The notes: generated from the sequence alone by a model not told the origin. A stretch of DNA of 64,000 nt from Gemmata palustris (GCF_017939745.1 NZ_JAGKQQ010000001.1:8013299-8077298); one strand, 5' to 3'; counted from the first letter of the stretch, positions 42,963-52,449 are shown. Program-made: numbers and translations.

Positions 42963-43886
42963 TTACTTCCCCTTCACGGCCGCGTGGTCGCGCCACAACC
43001 AGCGGAGCGCGTCCGGCAGGAGCGCCCCGCCGTGGTCGTCGGCGTGCCCGCCGGCGCCGAGCACGTACTTGTAGTCGTAATCCTTTTCGCGCAGCGCCTC
43101 GACCATCAGTTGATTTTGCAAGAACCAGTCGCGCTTCGTATTCATCGGGCTGCGGTTGTCGTGAACGCCGTCCTGCACGTACACGCGGATCGGCTTCGCG
43201 TCCGCCTTGCGAACCAGGTCCGGGTACACGTGCCCGCCGCGCAAGTTGGTGAAGCTCCCGATCGCACTGTACACGCGCCGGAACGCCTCCGGGCGCTCCC
43301 ACGCCACCGTAAAAGCCGCGATCCCGCCACTGGAGAAGCCCGCAATCGCCCGCTCGTTCGGGTCTTTTGTCAGCGTGTACTTTTGCGCCACCTCCGGCAG
43401 CATTTCATCGACGATCAACTTGGCGAAAGCGTCGCCGAGCGAATCGTACTCGACGCTGCGGTTGTTCGGGTTCCCGGTGCCGAGCGACGCCGGGTACTCG
43501 GTCCCCTTGTGCCCCGGCGTCACGAAGATGCCGATCGTTACGGGGATCTCTTTCCGGTGAATGAGGTTGTCGAGCACCACCGGCGCGCGGATCACGCCCT
43601 TCGGGTTGATCGCGCGCTGCCCGTCCTGAAACACCAGCACGCACGCGGCATTTTCGGGCTTGTACTGCGCGGGGACGTACACCCAGTATTGCCGGACGGT
43701 GCCGTCGAACACCTTACTCTTGAAGAGTACGGGGCCGATCAGTTCCCCCGCGGGCACGCCGTCTTGCTTTTGCGAATCGGGACCGAGTTTGTAAGTGGCC
43801 TTCGTCGGGAGTTGCTCGGGCGCCGGCTGACCGGCACCGAACGAGCACGCCAGCCCCCCGACGAGTAACGCGAACGCAGCCCGCAT
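42963..43886 (-). CDS. Secreted esterase (alpha/beta hydrolase, Fes-like)
   Basis: Exported hydrolase, 307 residues, with signal MRAAFALLVGGLACSFGAGQ. GFSSGGIAAFTVAWERPEAF holds the nucleophile serine in GxSxG, typical of the enterochelin-esterase/IroE and D-esterase group. RQYWVYVPAQYKPENAACVL is the family's YVP entry strand, and the C-terminal GAGGHADDHGG supplies the catalytic His. Acts outside the cytoplasm on an unknown ester. It lies tail-to-tail with the sigma fusion across a repeat cluster. Confidence 0.82.
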   Translation of the reverse strand: MRAAFALLVGGLACSFGAGQPAPEQLPTKATYKLGPDSQKQDGVPAGELIGPVLFKSKVFDGTVRQYWVYVPAQYKPENAACVLVFQDGQRAINPKGVIRAPVVLDNLIHRKEIPVTIGIFVTPGHKGTEYPASLGTGNPNNRSVEYDSLGDAFAKLIVDEMLPEVAQKYTLTKDPNERAIAGFSSGGIAAFTVAWERPEAFRRVYSAIGSFTNLRGGHVYPDLVRKADAKPIRVYVQDGVHDNRSPMNTKRDWFLQNQLMVEALREKDYDYKYVLGAGGHADDHGGALLPDALRWLWRDHAAVKGK

Positions 43887-44084
43887 GACGGTCTCCGCGA
43901 AATGGGAAGAGGTCGAACAGCGCCGATTGTCCGGGAGCGCCCGCGCCGGTCAAGGGCCAGAAAGAAGAACCGGGCGCGAACGGCCCTCCGACTTGCTCAT
44001 ACCCGCCGTTTCTCGTTGCCGCGCGGCGGTCCGGGCTTTACATTCAGCGACATTCCTCGCTGATGCTTCACACTCGGAGACGAT

Positions 44085-45371
44085 ATGTCCGCTGCTCAGC
44101 CCGCCACCGCTCCGCCGCTCGCACTGCCGCTGCGCCTCAACCTGTCCGTGATGATGTTCCTCCAGTTCGGTGTTTGGGGGGCGTGGTTCGTCGTGTTCTT
44201 CCCGTACTTGCGCGGGCTGAACTTCACCGGCGAACAGGCCGGCGCGCTGATCGGCAATATGGCCCTCGGCGCCATCTTCTCGACGATCTTCGCCGGGTAC
44301 ATCGCCGACCGGCTGCTCGCCAGTGAGAAGCTGATGGCGGCCTGCCACCTCGCCGGTTCCGGGCTGCTGTACCTGATCGCGCAGACGCAAGACCCGGGCC
44401 AGTATTGGACGCTGTTCGCGCTCACGTTCGTCTACGCGCTGCTGTACAACCCGACGCTGGTGCTGGCGAACTCGATCACCTTCGAGCACGTCCCGGACGG
44501 GCAGCGCGACTTCCCCGGGATTCGCGTTTTGGGCACGCTGGGCTGGATCGCTGCCGGGTTCAGCATCGACGCACTGTTCGCGGGCGGCGGTAAGACGGCG
44601 GCGGGGTCCAACGGACCGCTGATGCTGGCCGCGGGCCTGTCCGCCGTTCTCGGCGTGTACAGCTTCTTCCTGCCGCACACCCCGCCGAAGGGCGAGGTGA
44701 AGGGCATCCCGTTCGTGCGGGCGCTGGGGCTGTTCAAGGATTTCTCGTTTGCGGCGTTCTTCATCGTGTCGCTGGCGATCACCGTGGTGCTGGCGTTCTA
44801 CTACACGGTCACGTCCGACTTCCTGGAGAAGCAGTGCGGGGTGAAGAACATCGGCTCGACGATGCTGATCGGGCAGGTGTGTGAAACCGTGTTCCTGCCG
44901 CTGCTGCCGCTGTTCCTGGTGCGGTTCGGGATGAAATGGGTGCTGGCGCTGGGCATGTTCTGCTGGGGGCTGCGGTACTTCCTGTTCGCCAACGCGGGGC
45001 CGGAGGGCATGGGCTTCGCGCTGGCGATCGCGGGCGTCGCGCTGCACGGGTTCTGCTTCGACTTCTTCTTCGCCGCCGGGTTCATCCACTGCGACAACAA
45101 GGCACCGAAGGACATCCGGGCCAGCGCACAAGCCCTGTTCAGCTTCCTCACCTACGGCGTCGGGATGTGGTTGGGCAGCCTGATTTGCGGCATGATGGTG
45201 GACAAGTACACCGATCCGACGACGAAGACCGTGAACTGGGCCGATTTCTGGATGGTGCCCAGCATCGGTGTGATCGTGTGCCTCGGCGTGTTCTTGCTGG
45301 TGTTCCGCGACCGCCCGGGTCGAATCGTGGAGCCTGTGTCAGAACCAGCCGCTGTTCCGCCCGGGGCATAA
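44085..45371 (+). CDS. Nucleoside:H+ symporter-type MFS permease (NupG-like)
   Basis: Inner-membrane MFS permease, 428 residues and about 12 helices, of the nucleoside:H+ symporter group. The family N-terminus is LRLNLSVMMFLQFGVWGAWF, then GLNFTGEQAGALIGNMALGA and ADRLLASEKLMAACHLAG. Middle and C-terminal hallmarks are GIRVLGTLGWIAAG and CFDFFFAAGFIHCDNKAPKD. Likely imports nucleosides, though some family members carry other solutes. Divergent from the esterase with a ~200-bp gap. Confidence 0.85.
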   Translation: MSAAQPATAPPLALPLRLNLSVMMFLQFGVWGAWFVVFFPYLRGLNFTGEQAGALIGNMALGAIFSTIFAGYIADRLLASEKLMAACHLAGSGLLYLIAQTQDPGQYWTLFALTFVYALLYNPTLVLANSITFEHVPDGQRDFPGIRVLGTLGWIAAGFSIDALFAGGGKTAAGSNGPLMLAAGLSAVLGVYSFFLPHTPPKGEVKGIPFVRALGLFKDFSFAAFFIVSLAITVVLAFYYTVTSDFLEKQCGVKNIGSTMLIGQVCETVFLPLLPLFLVRFGMKWVLALGMFCWGLRYFLFANAGPEGMGFALAIAGVALHGFCFDFFFAAGFIHCDNKAPKDIRASAQALFSFLTYGVGMWLGSLICGMMVDKYTDPTTKTVNWADFWMVPSIGVIVCLGVFLLVFRDRPGRIVEPVSEPAAVPPGA

Positions 45372-45435
45372 CCCGCTCAGCACGAAGGGGCGGTGCATTC
45401 GATGCACCGCCCCTCACAAACAGCGAAAGCGCGCA

Positions 45436-46623
45436 TCAATACCGGACCATCCCCGGATCGACCTTGTCGGCCCAGCCGAGGATGCCGCCGGTCAGGTTCA
45501 CGAGCTTCGTGTACCCCTGTGCCTTCAAGAAGTCGATCGCCTTCTGGCTCCGCATCCCGCTCTTGCAGTGAACGATCACCTCGCGGTCCTTCGGCACTTC
45601 GGTCACGCGGGTGGGAAGTTCCGGCAACGGGAGAAGCACCGTTCCGGGGATGCGGCAAATCTGGAACTCGTTCGGGTTCCGCACGTCCAGCACGAACAGG
45701 TTCTCGCCCGCATCAATGCGCTTCTTGAGTTGCTCGGGCGTGATGTCGCTCCCGCTGAACGCCGGTTGCGCGGCCGAAGCCCCGCCGCGCACGCCGCAGA
45801 ACTCTTCGTAGTCGATCAGTCCCTTAATGGTCGGGTGCGGGGCGCCGACCGCCCACTTCGGGTCGCGCCGGATTTTGAACGTCTTGAACGTCATGTTCAG
45901 CGCGTCGTAGTGCAGCAGCCGGCCGATGAGCGGTTCGCCGATACCCAGAATGAGTTTGATTGTTTCCGTGGCCTGGATGCACCCGATCACGCCCGGCAGA
46001 ATGCCGAGCACGCCGCCCTCCGCGCAACTCGGCACCTCGCCCGCGGGCGGCGGTTCGGGGTAGAGGCACCGGTAACACGGCCCCACGCGCGGGTCGAACA
46101 CCGTGGCCTGGCCGTCGAAGCGGAAGATGCTGCCGTACACGTTCGGTTTGTTGAGCAGCACGCACGCATCGTTGACGAGGTACCGCGTCGGGAAGTTGTC
46201 GGTACCGTCCACCACGATGTCGTAGTGCTTCACGATGTCGAGCGCGTTCTTCGACGTGAAGTGCGTCTCCCACAAATCGAGTTGCACTTCCGGGTTCACG
46301 TCGCGGAGCCGGTCCGCGGCGGACTGGCACTTCGAGCGCCCCACGTCCGCGGTGCCGTGGATGATCTGCCGCTGGAGGTTCGATGTGTCCACCACATCGA
46401 AATCGACGAGCCCGAGCGTGCCGACCCCCGCCGCCGCGAGGTAGAGTGCGAGCGGCGACCCGAGCCCGCCGGTGCCGATCACGAGCACCTTCGCGGCCTT
46501 GAGCTTCCGCTGCCCGTCGAGCCCGACCTCGGGCATGATGACGTGGCGCGAGTAGCGCGCGAACTCGGGCTGCGTGAGCGACACGTCGGCCCAACGGCCG
46601 TTCAGAAGGTCGGGGAGCGGCAT
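45436..46623 (-). CDS. MoeB/ThiF-type adenylyltransferase with rhodanese domain
   Basis: E1-like enzyme that adenylates the C-terminal Gly of a sulfur-carrier protein (MoaD or ThiS type). 395 residues. ATP site GTGGLGSPLALYLAAAGVG near 55-75, then LVDFDVVDTSNLQRQIIHG. CYRCLYPEPP is the zinc CxxC; CAEGGVLGILPGVIGCIQAT is the catalytic-Cys region. The C-terminal rhodanese-like domain ends VIVHCKSGMRSQKAID with the active-site Cys, so it can also transfer sulfur, as in MOCS3/Uba4. The start is at 46623; codons upstream to 46716 are encoded by an inverted repeat. No carrier gene adjoins. Confidence 0.92.
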   Translation of the reverse strand: MPLPDLLNGRWADVSLTQPEFARYSRHVIMPEVGLDGQRKLKAAKVLVIGTGGLGSPLALYLAAAGVGTLGLVDFDVVDTSNLQRQIIHGTADVGRSKCQSAADRLRDVNPEVQLDLWETHFTSKNALDIVKHYDIVVDGTDNFPTRYLVNDACVLLNKPNVYGSIFRFDGQATVFDPRVGPCYRCLYPEPPPAGEVPSCAEGGVLGILPGVIGCIQATETIKLILGIGEPLIGRLLHYDALNMTFKTFKIRRDPKWAVGAPHPTIKGLIDYEEFCGVRGGASAAQPAFSGSDITPEQLKKRIDAGENLFVLDVRNPNEFQICRIPGTVLLPLPELPTRVTEVPKDREVIVHCKSGMRSQKAIDFLKAQGYTKLVNLTGGILGWADKVDPGMVRY

Positions 46624-46655
46624 ATGAACGTCTCCGAGAGCTGTAAATAAAAGCA

Positions 46656-46773
46656 GATTGGCCACAAAAAAGCACAAAGGGCACAAAAGAAAACCAAGAC
46701 ACAAGAGTGAATACAAATCACTTCTTCTGCTTTGGTTTTCTTTTGTGCCCTTTGTGCTTTTTTGTGGCCAATC
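46656..46773. repeat. Long inverted repeat, family A copy 3
   Basis: The same 33-nt arms as copies 1 and 2, at 46656-46688 and 46741-46773, but the ~50-nt centre is unrelated to theirs. It lies between the moeB start and the fabF stop, in the path of fabD-acpP-fabF transcription. Confidence 0.9.
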
Positions 46774-46792
46774 GGTCTTCGCATCTCGCCCG

Positions 46793-48085
46793 CTAGATCG
46801 CGCCGAGCGCGATCGAGCAGTTGTGCCCGCCGAAGCCGAAGCTGTTGGACAGCACCTTGCGCACGCGGACCTCGCGGGCCGTGTTCGGGATGTAGTCCAG
46901 ATCGCACCCGCCCTCGACGTCCTGGTTGTCCAGGTTGATCGTGGGGTGCAGTACGCCGTGCTTGATGCTCAGCGCGCACGCGACCGCTTCCACGCCGCCG
47001 CTCGCGCCGAGCAGGTGCCCGATCATGCTCTTGGTGCTGGACACCATGACCTTTTTCGCGTGCTCGCCGAACACGAGTTTCACGGCCTTGGTCTCGGCCA
47101 CGTCGCCCAGGCCGGTGCTGGTCCCGTGCGCGTTAATGTAGTTAACGTCGCCCAGGTTCCAGCCCGCGTCCTTCACGGCTTCGCGCATCGCTTCCGCGGC
47201 GCCGATGCCGTCCTCGTGCGGGGCCGTGATGTGGAACGCATCGGCCGTGTTGCCCGACCCGCACACTTCCGCGTAGATCGGGGCGTTCCGGGCCTTGGCG
47301 CGCTCGTACTCCTCGAGAACCAGAATCCCAGCGCCCTCGCTCAGCACGAAGCCGTCGCGGTCCTTGTCCCAGGGCCGGCTCGCGGCTTTCGGGTCATCAT
47401 TCCGCGTGGACAGCGCGCGACACGCAATAAACCCGCCCAATCCGAGCGGCGTCACCGCGGCCTCGCTCCCCCCACTGACCATCACGTCGGCGAGCCCGCT
47501 ACGAATTGCGGCCACCGAGTCTGCGATCGCGTGCGCCGCGGACGAGCACGCGGTGGAAACGGTCGTGTTCGGCCCGCGGAGCCCGAACCGGATGGAGATG
47601 TTGCCGCTCGCGGAGTTGGCAATCATCTTCGCGATGAGGAACGGCCCGAGCCGGTCGGGGCCGCGCTCCATGAGCGTGCGGTGCCCGTCCTCCCACTCGG
47701 CCATACCGCCGATCCCGCTGCCGAGGATGCACCCGCAGCGGAACGGGTTCTCCTTCGCGAAATCGAGGCCGCTCTCGTTCACCGCTTCGGCGGCCGCGAC
47801 GAGCGCGAACTGCGTGAAGCGGTCGAGTCGGCGGGCCGAGCGCGTGTCGATGGTGGGTTCGGGGCTGAAGCCCTTTACCTCGCCGGCGAACGTGACTTTG
47901 AACGGCACCTCGGCGCCGCTCACCAGTTTGTGCGCGGCCGTGCTGAAAAGGGTGATCGGCGCGATGCCGCTCTGCCCGGCGAGGAGGCCCCGCCAGTAGT
48001 CCGGCACGTTCAGCGCGAGCGGATTCACCGTGCCCAGGCCGGTGATTACCACCCTGCGGCGGGTCGCGGAAGAGGAAGAAGTCAC
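46793..48085 (-). CDS. fabF: Beta-ketoacyl-ACP synthase II
   Basis: Condensing enzyme for chain elongation in fatty-acid synthesis, 430 residues. Cys-His-His triad: STACSSAAHA (active-site Cys), NAHGTSTGLGD (His) and IGHLLGASGG (His). The N-terminus RRVVITGLGTVNPLALNVPD is typical. It starts with GTG overlapping the acpP stop (GTGA). The gene order fabD-acpP-fabF is conserved widely, but fabG is absent from the usual slot. Confidence 0.95.
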   Translation of the reverse strand: MTSSSSATRRRVVITGLGTVNPLALNVPDYWRGLLAGQSGIAPITLFSTAAHKLVSGAEVPFKVTFAGEVKGFSPEPTIDTRSARRLDRFTQFALVAAAEAVNESGLDFAKENPFRCGCILGSGIGGMAEWEDGHRTLMERGPDRLGPFLIAKMIANSASGNISIRFGLRGPNTTVSTACSSAAHAIADSVAAIRSGLADVMVSGGSEAAVTPLGLGGFIACRALSTRNDDPKAASRPWDKDRDGFVLSEGAGILVLEEYERAKARNAPIYAEVCGSGNTADAFHITAPHEDGIGAAEAMREAVKDAGWNLGDVNYINAHGTSTGLGDVAETKAVKLVFGEHAKKVMVSSTKSMIGHLLGASGGVEAVACALSIKHGVLHPTINLDNQDVEGGCDLDYIPNTAREVRVRKVLSNSFGFGGHNCSIALGAI

Positions 48086-48327
48086 TGTGGCTTGTTCTTG
48101 ATAGCGGTGTCGATGTAGTCGGTGGCTTCGCCGACGGTCTTAATTTTTTCGGCCTGGTCGTCGGGGATCTGGATGTCGAACTCTTCTTCCAGCTCCATCA
48201 CGAACTCGACGATGTCGAGCGAGTCCGCGCCGATCTCTTCGATGAACGTGGTGTTGCGGGTAATCTTTTCTTTGTCGTAGGCGAAGTGCTCGCTCACGAT
48301 GTCGATGACACGTTGCTCAACGGACAC
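48082..48327 (-). CDS. acpP: Acyl carrier protein
   Basis: 81-residue carrier for acyl chains. Phosphopantetheine serine is Ser36 in GADSLDIVEF; the acidic helix MELEEEFDIQIPDDQAEKI is normal. It starts with GTG at 48327 behind a strong GGAGGG; a longer frame to 48657 spans non-coding DNA. Coupled to fabF by a 4-nt overlap. Confidence 0.95.
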   Translation of the reverse strand: MSVEQRVIDIVSEHFAYDKEKITRNTTFIEEIGADSLDIVEFVMELEEEFDIQIPDDQAEKIKTVGEATDYIDTAIKNKPQ

Positions 48328-48537
48328 GGTTCGACCCTCCGGGCGGTGGTGGCGCCACCGCAACCCCGCGGTCCGACCGGCTCCAACCGGTCCCCGCACA
48401 CTGCGTCTGGTATTTTGTATGGCGCTCGCCCGGCTCGCGAAGGGTGAGTGGCCTTCCCCGGCGCCTGTGCAGCGACTTACGAACAAAACTCTACTGACGC
48501 GACCAGTAAAAGAAAAGCCCGCCCCGGTTGATGCGGA

Positions 48538-48636
48538 AGGTAAAAGGCAAAAGTTAAAAGGTAAAACAACACAAGAGGCGCCACAGGCACGGGCCCGTCT
48601 TCGTTTGCCTTTTGCCTTTTTCCTTTTAACTTTCCG
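48538..48636. repeat. Inverted repeat (family G) between fabD and acpP
   Basis: Left arm GGTAAAAGGCAAAAGTTAAA, right arm containing TTTGCCTTTTGCCTTTTTCC then TTTTAACTTT, about 50 nt apart, with imperfect pairing. AT-rich unlike its surroundings. It occupies most of the ~330-bp gap where fabG is commonly found. Confidence 0.7.
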
Positions 48637-48657
48637 CGACGTCCGCGGCGCCCGCAC

Positions 48658-49566
48658 TCACGCGGTGACGTTTCGGATATCGGCCTTTCGCTGGACCCGC
48701 TTGAGCAGACCCGCGAGGACGCGCCCCGGCCCGATCTCGTAGAAGCGCTCCACGTTCTCGGCGAACAGGCCCCGGAGCGTGTCCTCCCACCGCACCGGCG
48801 AGAGCACCTGCCGCACCAGGAGCCCGCGAATTTCGGCCGGGTCCGCGTGCGGGCGGGCGTCCACGTTCGACCACACCGGCACCACCGGCGCGCCGAGCGC
48901 GACGCCCGCGAGCGCGGCGGCGAGTTTCTCGTCGGCGGGCTTCATCAAGTTCGTGTGGAACGCCCCCGCCACCGTGAGCCGCACGGTACGAATGCCGCCC
49001 TTCTGCACGCACAGTTGCTCGAACCGGTCGAGGGCCGCGAGCGCGCCGGACACCACCGTGTTTCCCGGGCAGAGCAAATTCGCGACCTCGAGCGTATCGG
49101 AACCCCGCGCTTCGATTACGAGGGCCTCGACCTCCGGCACTTCCATCCCGAGCACGCTCACCATCCCGGAGGGCGTCGCGACCGCGGCGTCCTGCATGGC
49201 CCGCCCGCGCGCCTGGACCAGTTTCACCCCGTCCTCGAACGACAGCGCGCCCGCGAACGCCAGCGCCGTGTACTCGCCGAGGCTCAGCCCGGCCGTGGCG
49301 ACGACACCGGTGACCGCGTCCGGTTCGGTGGCCTTCAGTTGTTCGAGCGCCGCGAGGCTCGCGACGAAGATGGCCGGCTGGCTCACGTCCGTCGCGCTCA
49401 ACCGCTCCGGCGGGCCGCTCACGCACACGTCGAGCAGGTCGTACCCCAGAATCGCGGACGCGCGCTGGAACAGATCGTTTGCGGCCGGGAGCGCTTGGCA
49501 CAGCGCGCCCGCCATGCCGACCGTTTGCGCGCCCTGACCGGGGAACAGAAAGGCTGTCCGTGGCAT
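48658..49566 (-). CDS. fabD: Malonyl CoA-ACP transacylase
   Basis: Transfers malonate from CoA to ACP, 302 residues. Catalytic Ser95 in AGLSLGEYTALAFAG; GQGAQTVGMAG near 11-21 is the oxyanion segment. GAFHTNLMKPA holds the catalytic His, and IEARGSDTLEVANLLCPGNT supports the family. It is the first gene of the fabD-acpP-fabF group and starts 64 bp past a family B hairpin. Confidence 0.95.
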   Translation of the reverse strand: MPRTAFLFPGQGAQTVGMAGALCQALPAANDLFQRASAILGYDLLDVCVSGPPERLSATDVSQPAIFVASLAALEQLKATEPDAVTGVVATAGLSLGEYTALAFAGALSFEDGVKLVQARGRAMQDAAVATPSGMVSVLGMEVPEVEALVIEARGSDTLEVANLLCPGNTVVSGALAALDRFEQLCVQKGGIRTVRLTVAGAFHTNLMKPADEKLAAALAGVALGAPVVPVWSNVDARPHADPAEIRGLLVRQVLSPVRWEDTLRGLFAENVERFYEIGPGRVLAGLLKRVQRKADIRNVTA

Positions 49567-49629
49567 GAAGAACCCTACAACGTTTCGCCGAACGGCTGTG
49601 AGCTAATCCCGTTTCGGTGTCCTTGCGAC

Positions 49630-49684
49630 GAGCCGCGACCGCAAGGGAGCGGGAGGCGCTACCGCTCCCTTGCGGTCGCGGCTC
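49630..49684. repeat. Inverted repeat, family B copy 3
   Basis: GAGCCGCGACCGCAAGGGAG at 49630-49649 pairs with CTCCCTTGCGGTCGCGGCTC across a short loop. It lies 64 bp upstream of the fabD start, between fabD and the vWA gene end. Confidence 0.92.
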
Positions 49685-49823
49685 GTTCAACCCGCTACGA
49701 CGATCCCGAAACGGAACTAGTGGTCGTGTCCGCCCCCGAGGGGGTGGTGACAACCTAGCCGCCCGCGCGCCTCTTGTCCCCTCCCCAAGAGGACAGCCGG
49801 ACCGGGCCGCCTCGCCGGAGCCA

Positions 49824-52325
49824 TCAAATCAGGCCCCAGAGCCGCCGGAGCCCCCACTCCGTTCCGAGGAGCGCGGTGAACACCACGAGCCACAGCGGGA
49901 GGAACCCGTGCGACCGGTTCCGGTGCCAATCGGGGTAGTACCGCGGCTTCTTGCCCAGGTCGGGCGGGAGCTCGGTCTTTAGCTCTTTCAGAAAGCCGGG
50001 AAGGTCTTCGAGGCGCAGCGCCTTTCCGCCGGTCGGCACCGAGAGCCGTTCCATGAAAACCTGATCCGCGCTCACCTTGAGCATTTCGTCCGAAATGTCC
50101 GGGACCGCGATGAACTTGGCCGTACCGCGGTGGAGTTTCGGCGACCCGTCGGCGTTCAGTTCCGGCGACCCGTCGGGTTTCTTGACCGGGCTGGTGACCG
50201 ACACGAAGTACTCGCCCGGCGCCGTCGGGCGGAACTGCACCTTTCGGCCGTCCTTGTCCGTCAGCACGGTTTGCGGGGCCGCCTTCCGCACGTCCTCGGG
50301 CTTCGGCTCCTGCTGCCCCGGCGCGAGCGGTAGAACGTGAACCGTGAGCGGTGCGGCCGGGTCATCCGTGCCGTCCGCCTTCTTCACGCCGACGCGAATC
50401 ATCTGCTCCGTCGTCACCTTGAGTTGGCGGAACTGGGGGCGGGCGTAGGCCTGGCTCTCCTCTTCGTCCTGGTACGCGAGCCACAGCACGCACTGGCGCC
50501 AGAAGCGCTCGTGCATGTCGATCCCGGTCGTCTCTTTGGGCTGGCCGAGGCTGCGCCAGAGGTACGTGTCGAACGCGCCGAACGCGAGCCACCGCCCCTT
50601 GTTCGCGTCCCCGCGCTGCGAGCCGACGAGGAGCGGCTCGTGGACCGCCGGGTCGAACTCGGTGCCGGCCGCCCAGTCTTTCGGGTCGCTCGGGGAGAGC
50701 ACCTTGTTGTTCGGATCGAGGCGCGGAACCCACGCGAACACCGTGTCCAGGCGCCCCGGGCGGAGCGCGAGCCGGTTGTGCCCGTTGAGCAAGATCCCGG
50801 TGCGGAAGTTGTTCATCCGGTCCCACGCCTCTTTCGACGGGTTGCCCTTCGGCGCGGGCGCACCGGGTTTGGGCACGACCTTGAACATCTTGTTCAGCCC
50901 GTTCGGGTTCGGGATCACGGGGAAGAACACGACCGGATCGCCCCTGTCGTTGAGCGCGTCCGCGATCGGGCCGCCCGTCACGGGGAGCAGCTCCTTCGGG
51001 ATGCCCGGGTCGCCGGTGTAGGCGTACTCGCCGCCGAGGAACATGACCCCCACGCCCTTCGTCGCGGTGAGCTTGGTGAGGTCGGCGAGGAAGTTCGGCG
51101 CGGCGCGGTTCAGCACGGCCGCGCCCACGTTCCCGATGATGACCACGTCGTAGGCCTGGGCCTCGAGGTTCAGCAGGTCGCGCGCGCTTTGCGGAACGGT
51201 CTGGTCGGACTGGAGGATGACCTCGTACACGTCGAATCGCTTCTCACTGCGGAACGCATCCCGGAGGAACGTCTGTTCCCAGCGGAGCTGGTCCACGATC
51301 AGCACGCGGACGCCCTCTTTGAGCACCGTGAGGTACGTTTCGGACCAGTTGTTGAGCGGCGACAGTTCGCCCGGGAGCGGCTCGAGCTTCCCGTTCTTGT
51401 CGATCCCCACCTCGACCTTGATCTTGTACTCGCCCTTCGTTTCGGGCATCTTCACGGTCATCTTCAGCTCGTTACCCTTCTCGCGCTCGAGGGTAAACTC
51501 TTCGCTCTGCACCGCTTTATCGTCGATGAACACCCGGGCGGTGACGCGCGAACCGGGGAAGTTGTAGGCGTTCACCTTCGCGGTCACCGTCACGTCGTTC
51601 TTGATGAACGCGGGCGACGGGTTGCACTCCACGCTCGTCACCACGACGTCCTTCGTCTTCGTGTCTGAGCTTTCCTTGCCGACGAGGAAAGTGTGGACCG
51701 GAACCCCTCTGCGCCCCCAGCGCCCGGCTTCGGAGGCCGCGTTGAACGCCTCGCCGTTGTCCGCACCGTCCCCGATGATGATGTGCCCGCGCACGCGCTC
51801 GCCCTGCCACCGCTCGAACGTCTTGTTCAAATAAGTTCCGTAGTCGGAGCGCTTGGCGTCGGAAACGACCGTCGGCTCGTAGCGACTGGTGGCCTCGTTG
51901 AAGTCCGGCGGGCCGAACTTGTAGAGCGTGACGCTGATCCCCTGCTCCGTGAGCAAGTCGTCGATCAGCGGCTGGCACTTCTCGATCGCCTTGCGCACCG
52001 CATCGGCGCGCGACTGCCCGCCGATCTCGTCCTTCACCGTCAGGCTCTCGGACACGTCCACACCGATGAGCAACGCGGACGGTTGCTTCGGGTTCTCGTT
52101 GACGCCGATGCTCGGGCGCGTCGCGGTGATGAGCGTGACCAGTAGCGCGAGCAGGCGCAGCGTGAGAACGGTGAAGATGCGCTTGCGCGTCGCCTGCGGG
52201 TGCCCCAAATACGTCCAGACCGTGAAGAGGACGAGGAGCGCGGCGACGGCCGCGAGCGCCGGGAGCCCGAACGGGTAAACCGACCACGGGTACGCGGGCC
52301 GCATCGAGAAGAAGATGTCGTCCAT
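49824..52325 (-). CDS. Membrane-anchored vWA domain protein, 833 aa
   Basis: Two N-terminal hydrophobic segments (YPFGLPALAAVAALLVLFTV; LRLLALLVTLITATRP) and one at the C-terminus (LPLWLVVFTALLGTEWGLRR). Between them is a vWA domain at about 75-215 with MIDAS DVSESLT (DxSxS) and HIIIGDGADNGEAF. An Ig-like region follows (SPAFIKNDVTVTAKVNAYNF), then a class-I glutamine-amidotransferase-like fold (DVVIIGNVGAAVLNRAAP, GVMFLGGEYAYTGD). This layout is common in planctomycete and Bacteroidota BatA-type proteins. A metal-dependent envelope scaffold is likely; function unproven. It lies downstream of the Ser/Thr kinase on the same strand. Confidence 0.78.
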   Translation of the reverse strand: MDDIFFSMRPAYPWSVYPFGLPALAAVAALLVLFTVWTYLGHPQATRKRIFTVLTLRLLALLVTLITATRPSIGVNENPKQPSALLIGVDVSESLTVKDEIGGQSRADAVRKAIEKCQPLIDDLLTEQGISVTLYKFGPPDFNEATSRYEPTVVSDAKRSDYGTYLNKTFERWQGERVRGHIIIGDGADNGEAFNAASEAGRWGRRGVPVHTFLVGKESSDTKTKDVVVTSVECNPSPAFIKNDVTVTAKVNAYNFPGSRVTARVFIDDKAVQSEEFTLEREKGNELKMTVKMPETKGEYKIKVEVGIDKNGKLEPLPGELSPLNNWSETYLTVLKEGVRVLIVDQLRWEQTFLRDAFRSEKRFDVYEVILQSDQTVPQSARDLLNLEAQAYDVVIIGNVGAAVLNRAAPNFLADLTKLTATKGVGVMFLGGEYAYTGDPGIPKELLPVTGGPIADALNDRGDPVVFFPVIPNPNGLNKMFKVVPKPGAPAPKGNPSKEAWDRMNNFRTGILLNGHNRLALRPGRLDTVFAWVPRLDPNNKVLSPSDPKDWAAGTEFDPAVHEPLLVGSQRGDANKGRWLAFGAFDTYLWRSLGQPKETTGIDMHERFWRQCVLWLAYQDEEESQAYARPQFRQLKVTTEQMIRVGVKKADGTDDPAAPLTVHVLPLAPGQQEPKPEDVRKAAPQTVLTDKDGRKVQFRPTAPGEYFVSVTSPVKKPDGSPELNADGSPKLHRGTAKFIAVPDISDEMLKVSADQVFMERLSVPTGGKALRLEDLPGFLKELKTELPPDLGKKPRYYPDWHRNRSHGFLPLWLVVFTALLGTEWGLRRLWGLI

Positions 52326-52371
52326 AGCGCTATCTTACCGATGTGCCGGGAGCGCCGGAAGAAGTCTGTTT

Positions 52372-52449
52372 CTGGCGAACCGCGACGGTAACGGAGCGGG
52401 TGGGCGATTCGTCGCGCCCACCCGCTCCGTTACCGTCGCGGTTCGCCAG
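52372..52449. repeat. Near-perfect hairpin, family B diverged copy
   Basis: CTGGCGAACCGCGACGGTAA then CGGAGCGGGTGGGCG pairs without mismatch over 35 bp with a 6-8-nt loop. It is the family B pattern with several changes (GAACCGCGACGGTAACGGAG), each matched by the complementary change in the other arm. It lies directly after the kinase stop. Confidence 0.93.

Noticed and set aside
46624-46716. Hydrophobic N-terminal extension of the MoeB/ThiF frame (looks like a membrane helix)
   Set aside because: Encoded by the right arm of the family A repeat; the soluble enzyme starts at 46623.
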